Origin: Clostridia bacterium
GTDB taxonomy: Bacteria; Bacillota; Clostridia; Oscillospirales; CAG-272
Assembly: GCA_017452565.1 (NCBI GenBank)
Contig: JAFTMF010000122.1
Location: 1 to 19,418, forward strand
DNA length: 19,418 bases
Direction of reading: 5' to 3'
Below the pieces are notes generated by a model. The model worked only from the letters and a program-made list of their open reading frames with translations, was not told the DNA's origin and made no database searches. Made by a program: the position numbers and the translations under genes. Shown one piece after another: positions 1 through 8,900 of the stretch. Positions within the stretch are counted from its first letter, which is position 1; every line of letters starts with the position of its first letter.

Positions 1-121
1 CCCCTGCAAGCACAATCAGCCAAGCAAAATAGAGCAGGAAGGGGAGCAAATGCCGCCTGCGCAGAATGCGCTTCACATCGGGGGGAATATCGGGAGAGGA
101 CGGTCGATGCCGGGATTTCAT
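1..121 (-). CDS. Partial hypothetical membrane protein (N-terminus only)
   Basis: Only the first 40 codons lie in the window; the gene runs off the left edge. The ATG is at 121-119 on the minus strand and is preceded by a GGAAG-type ribosome binding site about 5 bases upstream. The visible protein has a basic, proline-rich start (MKSRHRPSSPDIPPDVKR), then RRR and a hydrophobic stretch (LLPFLLYFAWLIVLAG), the beginning of a membrane segment with positive-inside topology. It follows the 386-aa membrane gene with a 73-base gap on the same strand, so it is probably the fourth gene of the operon that starts at the promoter at 2543-2571. The family cannot be recognised from this piece. Confidence 0.6.
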   Translation of the reverse strand, partial: MKSRHRPSSPDIPPDVKRILRRRHLLPFLLYFAWLIVLAG

Positions 122-194
122 AAAACTTCCTTCTTTCTTATCCTTATCGGTCAATGCTGCCCCGCTCCAGTGCGCCGATGAAGCCGCTGGCGGT

Positions 195-1355
195 TTAGAC
201 CTTGTAGCCGTCCACCACGTCGCCGTTGTCCAACTCGGTGGATTTACCGTTTTCAGCGCGGTAAAGCTTCTTGGGAACGGGATTGATAATGAGAATCTTC
301 TGATTTTCGGACTGGAATCCGAACTCAAACTGGGTCACACGGGAGAAGAGGGTGATGCGGGCGAAGCGGACGTGAGTGGCGATTGCGCCCTCACCGTTTT
401 GGAAGATGCCCATCGGCGAGCCTCGCTTGAGTGCACCGATCAGCTTGCAGGCGTAGCGCTTACCGCCCACGGTGACGGTGAAGCTCTCGGTCTCGGTGGT
501 GGAGAAGATGGAGCGGTAGGGCAGATCAATGTCGGAGAGGGCGATCCCCTGCCGACGGCAGACCGTATCCAGCTTTTTGAGAAACTCACGGCGTTTGATG
601 AGGGCACGGATGGGACGGTAGATGATGGGAACGAGGATCACGCAGGCGATCACGAATCCCGTGAAGGGATTTAATAAAAGCTCCTTGAAGAGGGGGAAGA
701 TGGAAATCAAAATGGGCAGGACGTTGCACAGCGCAAGCGAGCCGAACAGATAGATCAAGGCAATGCGGACGCCTTCCTCGTCGGCTTGCTTTTTGGCTTC
801 TGTCCGCTTCTTTTCGTTCTGCTTCGTCTCCGCGTATTCCCGTCTGGTCACTTGCCAATGACGCATTGCGGTAAGCTGTGCCGTCAGCGAGATGATGTAG
901 AGCACTATCAAATACACGATCAGCACGATGATCTGTGTGTTCCGATTCTGTGCCGCACCGGGGACAATATCCACGATGGGCATAATGAGATAGTGCAGAG
1001 GGAGGATGAAGTGGAGCGCTCCGAATACCACCGCACCGATCTGCGTAGTGGTATCCTGCAGGAAGAACATCAGCTTTTCAAAGAGTTTGTTCGGACGTTG
1101 CTTCAGTGCGTGGTATTCATCCCGCAGGGTGGAGTTGTACACGGTGACGTAGCGCACGCTGGAGTAAAGGGCTAAGAGGTAGAGTGCGGAGCAGGCGATT
1201 TGACAGACGGTTGCAATGTAAGGATCCAGCTCGAAATCGTACATATAATATTTTTCTGTCAAATAGACGATTTGCGGAATCAGATACAATATCAGAATCG
1301 TAAAAAATCCGCCGACTGCTTGTTTGATTTGTTTGAACGTAGATGTGGTATTCAC
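195..1355 (-). CDS. Polytopic membrane protein with C-terminal soluble domain, unknown function
   Basis: A 386-aa protein starting with GTG at 1355, which overlaps the stop codon of the preceding 202-aa gene (GTGA); a GGAGGT site lies 5 bases upstream, so translation is probably coupled. About six hydrophobic segments are visible (near residues 15-33, 47-66, 105-130, 138-160, 197-222, 232-250). A charged stretch rich in K, E and R lies at about 172-195. The last 130 residues are soluble (after RREFLKKLDTVCRRQG) and look beta-rich. This tail resembles the soluble part of the neighbouring 202-aa protein: both have a TVT motif followed by a KRYACKL- or KGIYEVSV-like strand, and later ILIINPVPKKLYR versus ILLLYPEPMAAAY. 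I do not recognise a named family or an enzymatic motif. Confidence is high that it is a gene, low for any role. Confidence 0.85.
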   Translation of the reverse strand: MNTTSTFKQIKQAVGGFFTILILYLIPQIVYLTEKYYMYDFELDPYIATVCQIACSALYLLALYSSVRYVTVYNSTLRDEYHALKQRPNKLFEKLMFFLQDTTTQIGAVVFGALHFILPLHYLIMPIVDIVPGAAQNRNTQIIVLIVYLIVLYIISLTAQLTAMRHWQVTRREYAETKQNEKKRTEAKKQADEEGVRIALIYLFGSLALCNVLPILISIFPLFKELLLNPFTGFVIACVILVPIIYRPIRALIKRREFLKKLDTVCRRQGIALSDIDLPYRSIFSTTETESFTVTVGGKRYACKLIGALKRGSPMGIFQNGEGAIATHVRFARITLFSRVTQFEFGFQSENQKILIINPVPKKLYRAENGKSTELDNGDVVDGYKV

Positions 1356-1960
1356 TTAGAACCTCCGATGTCGTCTTGAATCATTTGATAAAATCGTTCC
1401 ACAAACATCACCTCTCTGTCGCACACCCTCGTGCCGTCAAAGAGCTCTTCGTAGCGGTGGTGTGCGTAGGCGGCAGCCATAGGTTCGGGATAGAGCAGCA
1501 GGATTTGTTTGGTATAAGAAGGGTCGGGGGGAGCGGTGACAAACTCGTCCCGATAGAGCCGCGCCTCTCTGCGGCGCTCCTTGGAATGGTAGGGCTCGGT
1601 GCCGGTATTGTGATAGGGGACGAAGATGATCCGTCTGCGGGTGCGCACCTCGAAGACGTGGCCGTCCATCGTCTCTTCGATGATCCATCTGCCGTGGGTG
1701 GAGGGGTGAGAGAGCACCGACACCTCGTAGATTCCCTTTGGGGTGGTTACCGTGAAGTGAGGGACGCCCCGCTTGCCTCGGTAGATGTCCGAGAACTTGC
1801 CGAAAAACTCAATTATCACACCGTCGGCAGAAAACTCCTCCAGCGACTGACGAAACCATTTCATTCTTCGATGATACCATATAAGTTTGTACAAACTGTA
1901 AACAAACAGAATGAAACAGTAAATTGCGGTGCCGTAAAACAGAACGTTGAACAGATCCAT
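1352..1960 (-). CDS. Single-pass membrane protein, unknown function, paralogous tail
   Basis: A 202-aa protein with an ATG at 1960 and a GGAGG site 5 bases upstream. One N-terminal hydrophobic helix (residues about 4-25) is followed by a basic segment (WYHRRMKWFRQ), which predicts an N-out/C-in anchor with a cytosolic domain of about 170 residues. That domain contains HFTVTTPKGIYEVSVL, a basic patch (RTRRRIIFVPYHN; KERRREARLYRDEF) and ILLLYPEP, and seems related to the C-terminal domain of the downstream 386-aa protein. The stop codon overlaps that gene's GTG start. It is the second gene of a four-gene membrane operon. No known domain or catalytic motif is recognised; one idea is a small envelope complex formed by the paired domains. 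Confidence 0.85.
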   Translation of the reverse strand: MDLFNVLFYGTAIYCFILFVYSLYKLIWYHRRMKWFRQSLEEFSADGVIIEFFGKFSDIYRGKRGVPHFTVTTPKGIYEVSVLSHPSTHGRWIIEETMDGHVFEVRTRRRIIFVPYHNTGTEPYHSKERRREARLYRDEFVTAPPDPSYTKQILLLYPEPMAAAYAHHRYEELFDGTRVCDREVMFVERFYQMIQDDIGGSK

Positions 1961-2008
1961 AATAGCCTCCTTAGAGTGTCAGATCATTTTCGCGTAATAA
2001 CGCGGCGA

Positions 2009-2500
2009 TTATTTGTGATCTGCGTTGCCGGGCAGGTGCAGACGCTCTTTAGCCCACTTGTAATGCAAAAACAGCCAAATGCTCAGGTCAATGAGGACGA
2101 ATGCTGCAAGATAAAGAATCACGGACGCAATCGGGTTCACCCAAATCCCCACCACGATAATAAAGGGGAAGAGCAGGGTCACAAATGCTGCCAGCTCGGC
2201 AATGAAGTCAGGACTTTTCAGGATTTTCTTAATTTCAGGAAACCATTGGAAGGAAGCATCCCCTAAATCGGTTTGGTAGGCGCGGCGCATCTCACCATTA
2301 TTTTGCCGCCGAATATAGGTAACTGCTACGGCAATCAACGTGGGAACTGCCAAATAGCAGATGCGTCTGAGCCAAGGGAGAGATACGGGAATCACCACGT
2401 TGACAGCGGTGATGAGAACGTCTGTCAGCAGATAGCTCATAATGGCAAAGAACACAAGGGCTGCGATGCCCCTCCAGAGTTTGGATAAGTAGATTTTCAT
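2009..2500 (-). CDS. Four-helix integral membrane protein, unknown function
   Basis: A 163-aa protein, first gene of the leftward operon. The ATG at 2500 has a GGAGGT site about 6 bases upstream and lies about 36 bases downstream of the expected start point of a consensus promoter (2543-2571). Four hydrophobic segments are visible: residues about 12-35, 40-62, 104-122 and 124-146. A loop with a tryptophan and acidic and basic residues (TDLGDASFQWFPEIKKILKSPDF) lies between the second and third. The tail is short and charged (YKWAKERLHLPGNADHK). No family is recognised. The 48-base gap to the next gene and shared membrane character suggest joint function. Confidence 0.8.
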   Translation of the reverse strand: MKIYLSKLWRGIAALVFFAIMSYLLTDVLITAVNVVIPVSLPWLRRICYLAVPTLIAVAVTYIRRQNNGEMRRAYQTDLGDASFQWFPEIKKILKSPDFIAELAAFVTLLFPFIIVVGIWVNPIASVILYLAAFVLIDLSIWLFLHYKWAKERLHLPGNADHK

Positions 2501-2542
2501 AGGGCGACCTCCGTTTTATAAATTAGCGCATCTACTACTATG

Positions 2543-2571
2543 ATTATATACAAAAATAAAACACTTGTCAA
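2543..2571 (-). promoter_or_regulatory. Consensus sigma-A promoter of the membrane-protein operon
   Basis: Read on the minus strand: TTGACA (2571-2566), exactly 17 bases, then TATAAT (2548-2543). Both boxes are perfect. The expected start is near 2536, giving a leader of about 36 bases before the ATG at 2500. Confidence 0.9.
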
Positions 2572-2707
2572 TAGAAATTTGTGAATTTGCACCAAAGGAC
2601 GAGAGATTCGTGAATAGTAGACAAAAATGAAAGCGGAAAATGACAAAATGGAAGTGTCGCATTTGTGCAAACGGTCAAATGATTTTGTGAAAAAAGAATA
2701 ATGAGCG

Positions 2708-2737
2708 TAAAAATAGAACCCACCTTGCGGTGGGTTC
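2708..2737 (-). terminator. Rho-independent terminator after the DUF4234 gene
   Basis: A perfect 9-bp stem GAACCCACC/GGTGGGTTC (2716-2724 and 2729-2737). Read on the minus strand the loop is GCAA, a stable GNRA tetraloop, and the stem is followed by TATTTTT. It lies 14 bases after the DUF4234 stop codon. It separates that transcript from the downstream four-gene membrane operon, which has its own promoter. Confidence 0.85.
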
Positions 2738-2751
2738 TCGGGAAAATATGC

Positions 2752-3162
2752 TTAGTTGTAATGTCCGTTCTCGCGGTTGTAGTTGGTAGCCATCTCGTTC
2801 AGGGTGCCGATGAACTTGTGAATGGCAACCAAAGAAAGGATACCCATCACGAAGTATGCGCCGATGTGCAGGAGCATCAGACCGGAGGTGGTCTGCTCGA
2901 TGATGACGCCCTTGGTCTTTGCGGTAGCTCTCAGACGGTCGTGCATATTGCACCACCAAATGATGTTGTAAATGCCGCAGGTGAGCAGGGAAAGGATGAT
3001 GTAGACTGCTACGCCGGGGGAGCGTTTGCCGTCTTCTTCACAGATGGTGTTGACGTCTTTTACGATCTTGTGGTAATACCAGATCTCGTAAATGCCAAAG
3101 GTGATCAGCGAGTAGAAAATGAAGGGCCAGATGCTTCTGTCGTTGCGGATTCTTTCTTTCAT
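2752..3162 (-). CDS. DUF4234 domain membrane protein
   Basis: A 136-aa protein. The ATG at 3162 is chosen because AAGGAG sits 6 bases before it; a longer in-frame start at 3207 has no such site. The pattern SIWPFIFYSLITFGIYEIWYY, then IILSLLTCGIYNIIWW, then a third hydrophobic helix (LLHIGAYFVMGILSLVAIHKF) is the repeated xTFGIYxxWW arrangement of DUF4234, a small bacterial membrane family of unknown function. Three membrane segments are expected at about residues 11-30, 52-75 and 95-118. It lies downstream of the SPFH gene in the same direction with an 84-base gap containing a 12-bp hairpin, and ends at a strong terminator. It may be cotranscribed with the SPFH gene by read-through. Confidence 0.88.
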   Translation of the reverse strand: MKERIRNDRSIWPFIFYSLITFGIYEIWYYHKIVKDVNTICEEDGKRSPGVAVYIILSLLTCGIYNIIWWCNMHDRLRATAKTKGVIIEQTTSGLMLLHIGAYFVMGILSLVAIHKFIGTLNEMATNYNRENGHYN

Positions 3163-3192
3163 AAGTAACTCCTTAAAATGAAAATTATATTG

Positions 3193-3219
3193 CAGAGGTG
3201 CGGACACTCCGCACCTCTG
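3193..3219 (-). terminator. Strong intercistronic hairpin, possible partial terminator
   Basis: A perfect 12-bp inverted repeat, CAGAGGTGCGGA and TCCGCACCTCTG, with a 3-base loop, between the SPFH gene and the DUF4234 gene. On the minus strand it is followed by CAATATAATTTTC, which is a poor U-tract. It could be a leaky terminator or a processing and stability hairpin that sets the ratio of the two products. Confidence 0.55.
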
Positions 3220-3246
3220 AGAGACTGAGTAGAATAGGGAGGCAGG

Positions 3247-4224
3247 TTATTCGCCGGACTTGGCCTGCTGCTGCTTGGCAATGTCCAAGATGGTCATAAA
3301 GTCTTCTTGGGAAACCCAAGTTTCGGGCAGCTTGCCGTCCCAGCCCTGAATGTAGAAATACTGGAGCAGCTCTTCGGACATAGATTCTGCCAGCAGCTTG
3401 TTGGCGGCAGCTTCCTTTTCCTTACGATATGCCTCGGCGTCGGCCTCGATCTTGGTGACCTCTGCGGCAGCGTTTGCCTTGGTCTTGGCTACCTCTGCGT
3501 CTGCCTCTGCAGCGATCTTAGCGGCATCTGCGGCAGCCTGTGCGTTGATTTTTGCACGCTCTGCAGCCTTTTCTGCTTCCATATTGGCCTGTTCCTGCTC
3601 GGTTTCTGCCTTCAGCTTGTTCTGTGCGGCAACCTGCTTGGCTTCAACGGCTGCGGTGAATGCCTCGGTGAAGTCGATGTTTTCGATGGATGCGGATACA
3701 ACTTGCACGTTGTAGGATGCAAGATCCTTCACCAGCACGTCGTAGATCTCGGTGGAGAGCTTTTCACGGCTGTCGATGAGCGACTCGGCATCGTAGTGGG
3801 CAACCATCTTTTTCACCGCTTCGTTGATATGGGGAGTCATAACGGTGTTGAAATAGTCGGTACCGATGGTCTTGTAGATGTTCTGGGCGTTCTTCTTCTC
3901 GATCTGATAGTTGACGGTGTAAACTACGTCGACCTCCTGAATATCGGAAGAGAAGCATACCAGCGTGAGGGTGGACTTCTGGTTTCGGTTGTCCATATTG
4001 ATGACCTTCTGCCAAGGCAGCTTGAAGTGCATACCTGCTTCCAGCGTCTGATTCTCCACCTTACCGAAGGTGGTGATGATGCCGGTGTGACCGGTGGGAA
4101 CGGTTGCGAAGCAGCTGCACGCCAGCACGATCAGCAGGATAGCGGCAACAGCAACGATGGACAAGGTGAGAATGGTTTTGCCATTCAAGCCCTTTTTGGG
4201 GGCGTAACGATATGTAGTATTCAT
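3247..4224 (-). CDS. SPFH/Band 7 (prohibitin-like) membrane protein
   Basis: A 325-aa protein with a single N-terminal membrane helix (residues about 17-40, ILTLSIVAVAAILLIVLACSC). An SPFH/prohibitin domain follows at about 42-200, starting VPTGHTGIITTFGKVENQTLEAGMH in my reading, with the family pattern of a G-rich turn and strands. Residues about 190-285 form a very alanine- and glutamate-rich coiled coil (repeats such as AEADAEVAKTKANAAAE). A conserved-looking tail contains YFYIQGWDGKLPETW. SPFH proteins form large membrane-bound rings and organise or protect other membrane proteins, often FtsH-type proteases or efflux and envelope complexes; no partner is evident here apart from nearby small membrane proteins. 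The ATG at 4224 has AAGGAGGT about 12 bases upstream, slightly far. Its own consensus promoter lies just upstream. Confidence 0.93.
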   Translation of the reverse strand: MNTTYRYAPKKGLNGKTILTLSIVAVAAILLIVLACSCFATVPTGHTGIITTFGKVENQTLEAGMHFKLPWQKVINMDNRNQKSTLTLVCFSSDIQEVDVVYTVNYQIEKKNAQNIYKTIGTDYFNTVMTPHINEAVKKMVAHYDAESLIDSREKLSTEIYDVLVKDLASYNVQVVSASIENIDFTEAFTAAVEAKQVAAQNKLKAETEQEQANMEAEKAAERAKINAQAAADAAKIAAEADAEVAKTKANAAAEVTKIEADAEAYRKEKEAAANKLLAESMSEELLQYFYIQGWDGKLPETWVSQEDFMTILDIAKQQQAKSGE

Positions 4225-4257
4225 ACTCTATTGAATACCTCCTTCCAAGATGATCTT

Positions 4258-4286
4258 ATTATATCACAAAATCAAATGATTGTCAA
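4258..4286 (-). promoter_or_regulatory. Consensus sigma-A promoter of the SPFH gene
   Basis: Minus strand TTGACA (4286-4281), 17 bases, TATAAT (4263-4258): both boxes perfect. The bases upstream of the -35 (about 4287-4335) are A/T tracts with a near direct repeat (AAAATTTCTTCAAAA and AAAATTTCTCAAAA), which could act as an UP element. Confidence 0.88.
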
Positions 4287-4395
4287 TAGTATTTTGAAAA
4301 TTTCTTCAAAAATTTGCAAAATTTCTCAAAAGGACGGAAATGTGAAAAAACGGACGGCGTTTCGGGAGAATGGTTGTTCAATTTGCTAAAAAGTA

Positions 4396-4424
4396 TTGCT
4401 TTTCCCGTCTGAATGTGATACAAT
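4396..4424 (+). promoter_or_regulatory. Promoter of the glycosidase operon
   Basis: TTGCTT (4396-4401), 17 bases, TACAAT (4419-4424), with TG one base before the -10 (extended -10). The expected start is about 4431, giving a leader of roughly 29 bases before the ATG at 4460. The -35 is weaker than in the neighbouring housekeeping-type promoters, consistent with regulated expression, but no operator or riboswitch is evident. Confidence 0.7.
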
Positions 4425-4459
4425 GAAGTAACATATTATTTGTAACTATGGAGGTTACT

Positions 4460-5920
4460 ATGAAACGATTCCGAACAACATTATGCTTCAGCTTGGTATT
4501 GACACTCCTGCTTTCTTTGCTCGTATCTTGTGACACGAAGCAGGATGACCCGAAGAATGAGCCGCCTGCCACTTCCGATCTGATTCTGGCAGAGGATGGG
4601 AAGAGCGAATACGTGCTGGTTTATCCCGCTGATGCCACCAAAGAGGATCTCCGGCTGTACAACAGCTTCTCCGAGAAGCTCAGAGAAGTGACTTGGTATT
4701 TCTTCCCCATGCAGCCCGATTCCGAGCCTGCCAAGGAAGGGGCTAAGGAAATCCTGCTGGGCAAGACCAATCGTCCCGCCTCCATTCAGGCGTATGACAA
4801 ACTGGGCGAGAATCAGTTCGGCCTCTTTGCCATCGACGGACAGATTGCCATTCTGGGCAATTTCAAGGACGGCTTCGAATATGCAGCCGACGAATTCATC
4901 AAGCGCTTCGGCGATGACAAGATCCTGAACGTGCCCTCCGATCTTTCGGTTCGCAATCAGTGCGAGCTGGGCTGGGGAAGTGAACCTTTCTCTAATCTTC
5001 ATAATATCGGCGGCGACGACCCTTGGGTCATTGAGCATGAGGGCTCCTATTACTATTGCTGGAGCTCCGGCGGTGTTAAGGTTGCCAAAATTGACGGTCT
5101 GGACAATATCGTGAAGGATAATGGCAAGCAGGTCTTCAGCAGCGGCGGACAGTATCACAACGTGTGGGCGCCTGAGCTTCATTACGTAGACGGCGAGTGG
5201 TATATCTACGTTGCGATGTGCAAGGGAACTTCCGATAATGCCGCTCACCGTATGTACGTGCTGAAGGGAACCTCTCAGGATCCTACGAAGCCCTTCCGCC
5301 TGGTAGGTCAGGTTACCGATCCTACCGACAAGTGGGCGATTGACGGCACCGTATTCAAATACAAAGACGAGCTGTACACCGTTTGGTCGGGCTGGCCCAG
5401 CGATACCGACGGACAGCAGAACCTTTACATTGCCCATATGAGCGATCCCTGCACCATCGACAGCGAGCGCGTGCTGATCTCCTCCCCCTCCAAGGGCTAC
5501 GAGCTGGTAACCACCGGTCCTTCGGTAAACGAGGGCCCCACCGCGCTGGTGAAGGATGACAGAGTCATCATCACCTATTCGGGCAACGGCAGCTGGACCG
5601 ACGATTACCTCATCACCGCCGTTTACTGCGATACCGGCGATCTTCTGAATGCCGAAGATTGGGTGAAGCTGGATAAGCCTTTGTTGTCCAAGGGCGACGA
5701 GACTTACGGCCCCGGCCATTGCTCCTTCGCTCCCGCTCCCGACGGCTCTCTGTGGGTGATTTATCACGCCAACCGCCGTTCGGGCACCGGATGGAGCGGC
5801 AGAAGCGTGCGCATCCAGCCGGTAGAATGGAGAGATAATCTTCCTTATATCGGTAAAACCAAGAAAACGGTTGATTTCCCCGCTTGGGAGCTGATCCCCG
5901 GCAAGGAAGTGACCGACTAA
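4460..5920 (+). CDS. Surface lipoprotein glycoside hydrolase family 43
   Basis: A 486-aa protein; ATG at 4460 chosen because GGAGG is 5 bases upstream (an in-frame ATG at 4448 overlaps that site). A lipoprotein signal (MKRFRTTLCFSLVLTLLLSLLVSC) gives lipid-modified Cys24. Residues about 40-165 form an alpha/beta domain containing ILLGKTNRPAS, similar to N-terminal domains of other secreted glycosidases. From about 170 a five-bladed GH43 propeller follows: GDDPW with general base Asp187, VWAPELHYVDGEWYIYVA, IDGTVF with the pKa-setting Asp295, NEGP with general acid Glu358, and GPGH with His420. GH43 enzymes are inverting, mostly alpha-L-arabinofuranosidases or beta-xylosidases, some acting on galactans; the exact substrate cannot be told. 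It is followed after 36 bases by the GH2 lipoprotein gene, in one operon. Confidence 0.92.
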   Translation: MKRFRTTLCFSLVLTLLLSLLVSCDTKQDDPKNEPPATSDLILAEDGKSEYVLVYPADATKEDLRLYNSFSEKLREVTWYFFPMQPDSEPAKEGAKEILLGKTNRPASIQAYDKLGENQFGLFAIDGQIAILGNFKDGFEYAADEFIKRFGDDKILNVPSDLSVRNQCELGWGSEPFSNLHNIGGDDPWVIEHEGSYYYCWSSGGVKVAKIDGLDNIVKDNGKQVFSSGGQYHNVWAPELHYVDGEWYIYVAMCKGTSDNAAHRMYVLKGTSQDPTKPFRLVGQVTDPTDKWAIDGTVFKYKDELYTVWSGWPSDTDGQQNLYIAHMSDPCTIDSERVLISSPSKGYELVTTGPSVNEGPTALVKDDRVIITYSGNGSWTDDYLITAVYCDTGDLLNAEDWVKLDKPLLSKGDETYGPGHCSFAPAPDGSLWVIYHANRRSGTGWSGRSVRIQPVEWRDNLPYIGKTKKTVDFPAWELIPGKEVTD

Positions 5921-5956
5921 TCACGCAAATCATTGACACTTTAGCGGAGGTATACT

Positions 5957-8900
5957 ATGAAACGATCCGTCAAAATCGGAGCTCTGTTCCTCTCTCTCTT
6001 GCTGGCTTCCTGCACGGTCGTTGGCTGCAATCGGGGGAAGGGCAATCAGACCACCGATCCTTGGAACACTACCTCGGGACTGCCCGACGATATGGAAGTG
6101 ATCCCCGAGGATATTACAAAAACTCTCTTCTCTATGAACGAGTGGACGGGCAAGAAGGCCAAGGATGCGAGCGGCAAGACCGTTCAGCAGACCGATATCT
6201 TCTCGGTAAACGAGGTAGAGCACCACTCCACCGAAACGCTGGTCTACCAGTCTGTGGAGGATGCGGTAGAGGGCGCCAAGAATTACGATTACGAGCGCTC
6301 CAAATATTATCAGCTCCTGACGGGAGAGGGCAAGCCCTGGAAGCTGGCGGTTTACGAAAGCGTGAACACCGCCAAAAAGGCAGGCGTATACGGAAAATTC
6401 TTCAAAACCGATTACGATATGTCCAAAGCTCCCGTTTACGAGGGCAAAAACGTAGTGGGTACCTACAACACCGCTTATTACGGCGGTTTTAAGGATGTCA
6501 TCCTCCCTGCATCCTGGCAGGCGCAGGGCTTTGACTTTCCCATCTACTCTAACTTCACCTATCCTTGGAACGCCTTCAAGAACGGCAGCGTAACCCTTCC
6601 TTACGCGCCTCAGAACACCAACCCCGTAGGCTTCTACCGCACCACCTTTACGGTAGACAAGGAATGGCTGGACAACAACCGTTCGGTTTACATCAACTTC
6701 GGCGGCGTAGAGAGCTGCTACTACGTATGGGTCAACGGCTACGAGGTTGGTTACAGCGAAAGCAGCTACGATTCCTCCGAGTTCGACCTCACCCCTTATC
6801 TTAACAAGGACGGCAGTGAAAACCTGCTGGCGGTGATGGCCATTCGTTGGTGCGACGGCAGTTACTTCGAGAATCAGGATTTCCTGCGTCTGGGCGGTAT
6901 CTTCCGTGACGTGTATCTCTATTCCACCCCCGCAGTGCAGATCTTCGACTACTCGGTAGTCACCGATCTGGATAAGACCTACACCGATGCCGATCTGGAT
7001 ATCAAGGTAGAGCTGCTGAACAAGACTACCAAGACCTTGGCAACCGGCAAATATTCCATCGACGTGAAGCTTTTCGACGCCGAGGGAAAGAATCTCTTTG
7101 AAAAGAATCCCCTCACTGCATCTCTCACCCGTGACGTGGAATCGGGGGCAAAGGCTCCTATCTCTCTGTCCCGTACGGTGGAAAAGCCCCATCTGTGGTC
7201 GGATGAAGATCCTTATCTCTACACGCTGGTGCTGACTTTGTACGATGCAGAGGGCAATTACTACGGTTCCACCGCTCAGCAGCTGGGCTTCCGTGAGATC
7301 GAGTTCACCAAGACGACCGGCTCCTCTGCCAACGGCTCGGTTTATAAGGACGTTCTCCTCAACGGCAAGAAAATCCTGCTCAAGGGCGTGAACCGTCACG
7401 ATAACGAGGGCTCCACCGGTAAATACGTCTCCCGTGAGACCTATCAGAAGGACGTGGAGATTATGAAACAGCTGAATATCAACGCTGTTCGTACCTCTCA
7501 CTATCCCAACGATAAATACCTCTATTATCTCTGCGACAAATACGGCATCTTTATGCTGGCGGAAGCCAACGTAGAGGATCACTACGCCGTAGGCGATGCC
7601 AATACTGAGAAGTATTTCCGTAAATCGGTTCAGGACCGTGTGCTGGATCTGGTAGAGCGGGAAAAGAACCGCACCTCTGTCATCATCTGGTCGCTGGGCA
7701 ACGAGCTGAGCCAGTCCCGTGTATATCCCGAGACCATCTCCAAGATGAAGAAGATCGATCCCACCCGTCTGGTGCATCTGGAATCCTACGGCACCGGCGG
7801 CGGCGTAGATCTGGGCAGCGGTATGTACTGGAGCATCGAGTCTATGGAGAATATGGGCAAGGCTTCCAATAAGATGCCTTGGATCCAGTGCGAGTACGCT
7901 CACGCAATGGGCAACTCGGTAGGCAACCTCTACGAATACTGGGAGGTCATCCGCTCCTACGATAATCTGCTGGGCGCATTCATCTGGGACTTCGTGGACC
8001 AGACCCTTTATACCGAAATCCCTCGTGGCAGCGCAGACCTTCTGGGTACCGGCAAATTCTGGGCATACGGCGGCGCTTGGGGGGATGCCATCAACTCCGG
8101 CGACTTCTGTCAGAACGGTATTATCTCGGGTGATCGTACTATCCAGCCCGAGGGCTACGAGGTGAAGTACGTTTACCAAAACATTTGGTTTAACTCCGAC
8201 ATTACCCAGATCGGCGCAGGGAAGGTGTCTGTATTCAACGAATTCAAGTTCACCGATCTGTCTGCCTATGACTTCACCTACGAGCTCCGTCAGAACGGCA
8301 TCACCGTAGACAGCGGCAAGCTCACCGTCTCGGGCAAGCCCGGCGAAACGGTGGACATCACCGTTCCCTATCAGATGCCCGCAGTGATCGGCGCAGACGA
8401 CGAATTCTCGCTGGTGCTCTTTGCCAAGGAAAAGGCGGACACCAAGTGGGCGAAGGCTGGCTACGTGGTAGCATCCGAGGTCTTTGATATTCCCGTTGAG
8501 GTGGCACACGCTGCCGCTGACCGTGGCGCAATGCCTTCTGCAGTCCTCACCGAGACCGACACCGATTGGACGGTGAAGGGAAGCGACTTTGAGGCGGTCT
8601 TCAATAAAGCAAAGGGCGCACTCACTTCCTATATTTATAAGGGAGAGACCATCCTCTCCACCGCACTTCTGCCCACCTATCGCAGAGCGCAGCTTTCCAA
8701 CGATAAGTCCAACTTCTGGGACAACGTAACCGTCGGCGACGTGCAGTCTATGACGGTAAAGCCCGCAGCCGACGGCAAGAGTGTAACAGTGAAGGCCGTG
8801 CTGAAGCTGAAATCGGCAGGCGGTTCGCTGCAGACCATGGAATACACCGTCTACGGCAGCGGTGAGATCACCGTGAAGGCAACGCTGGATCCCGACTACG

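Noticed and set aside
1343..2266. 307-codon plus-strand frame over the membrane operon
   Set aside because: It crosses two minus-strand genes and their GGAGG sites; no start signal and no domain.
3307..4389. 360-codon open frame antisense to the SPFH gene
   Set aside because: Composed of Leu/Gly/Cys-rich shadow sequence of the alanine-rich coiled coil, with no domain.
4481..5767. 428-codon open frame antisense to the GH43 gene
   Set aside because: Shadow of a gene with complete catalytic motifs; no ribosome binding site.
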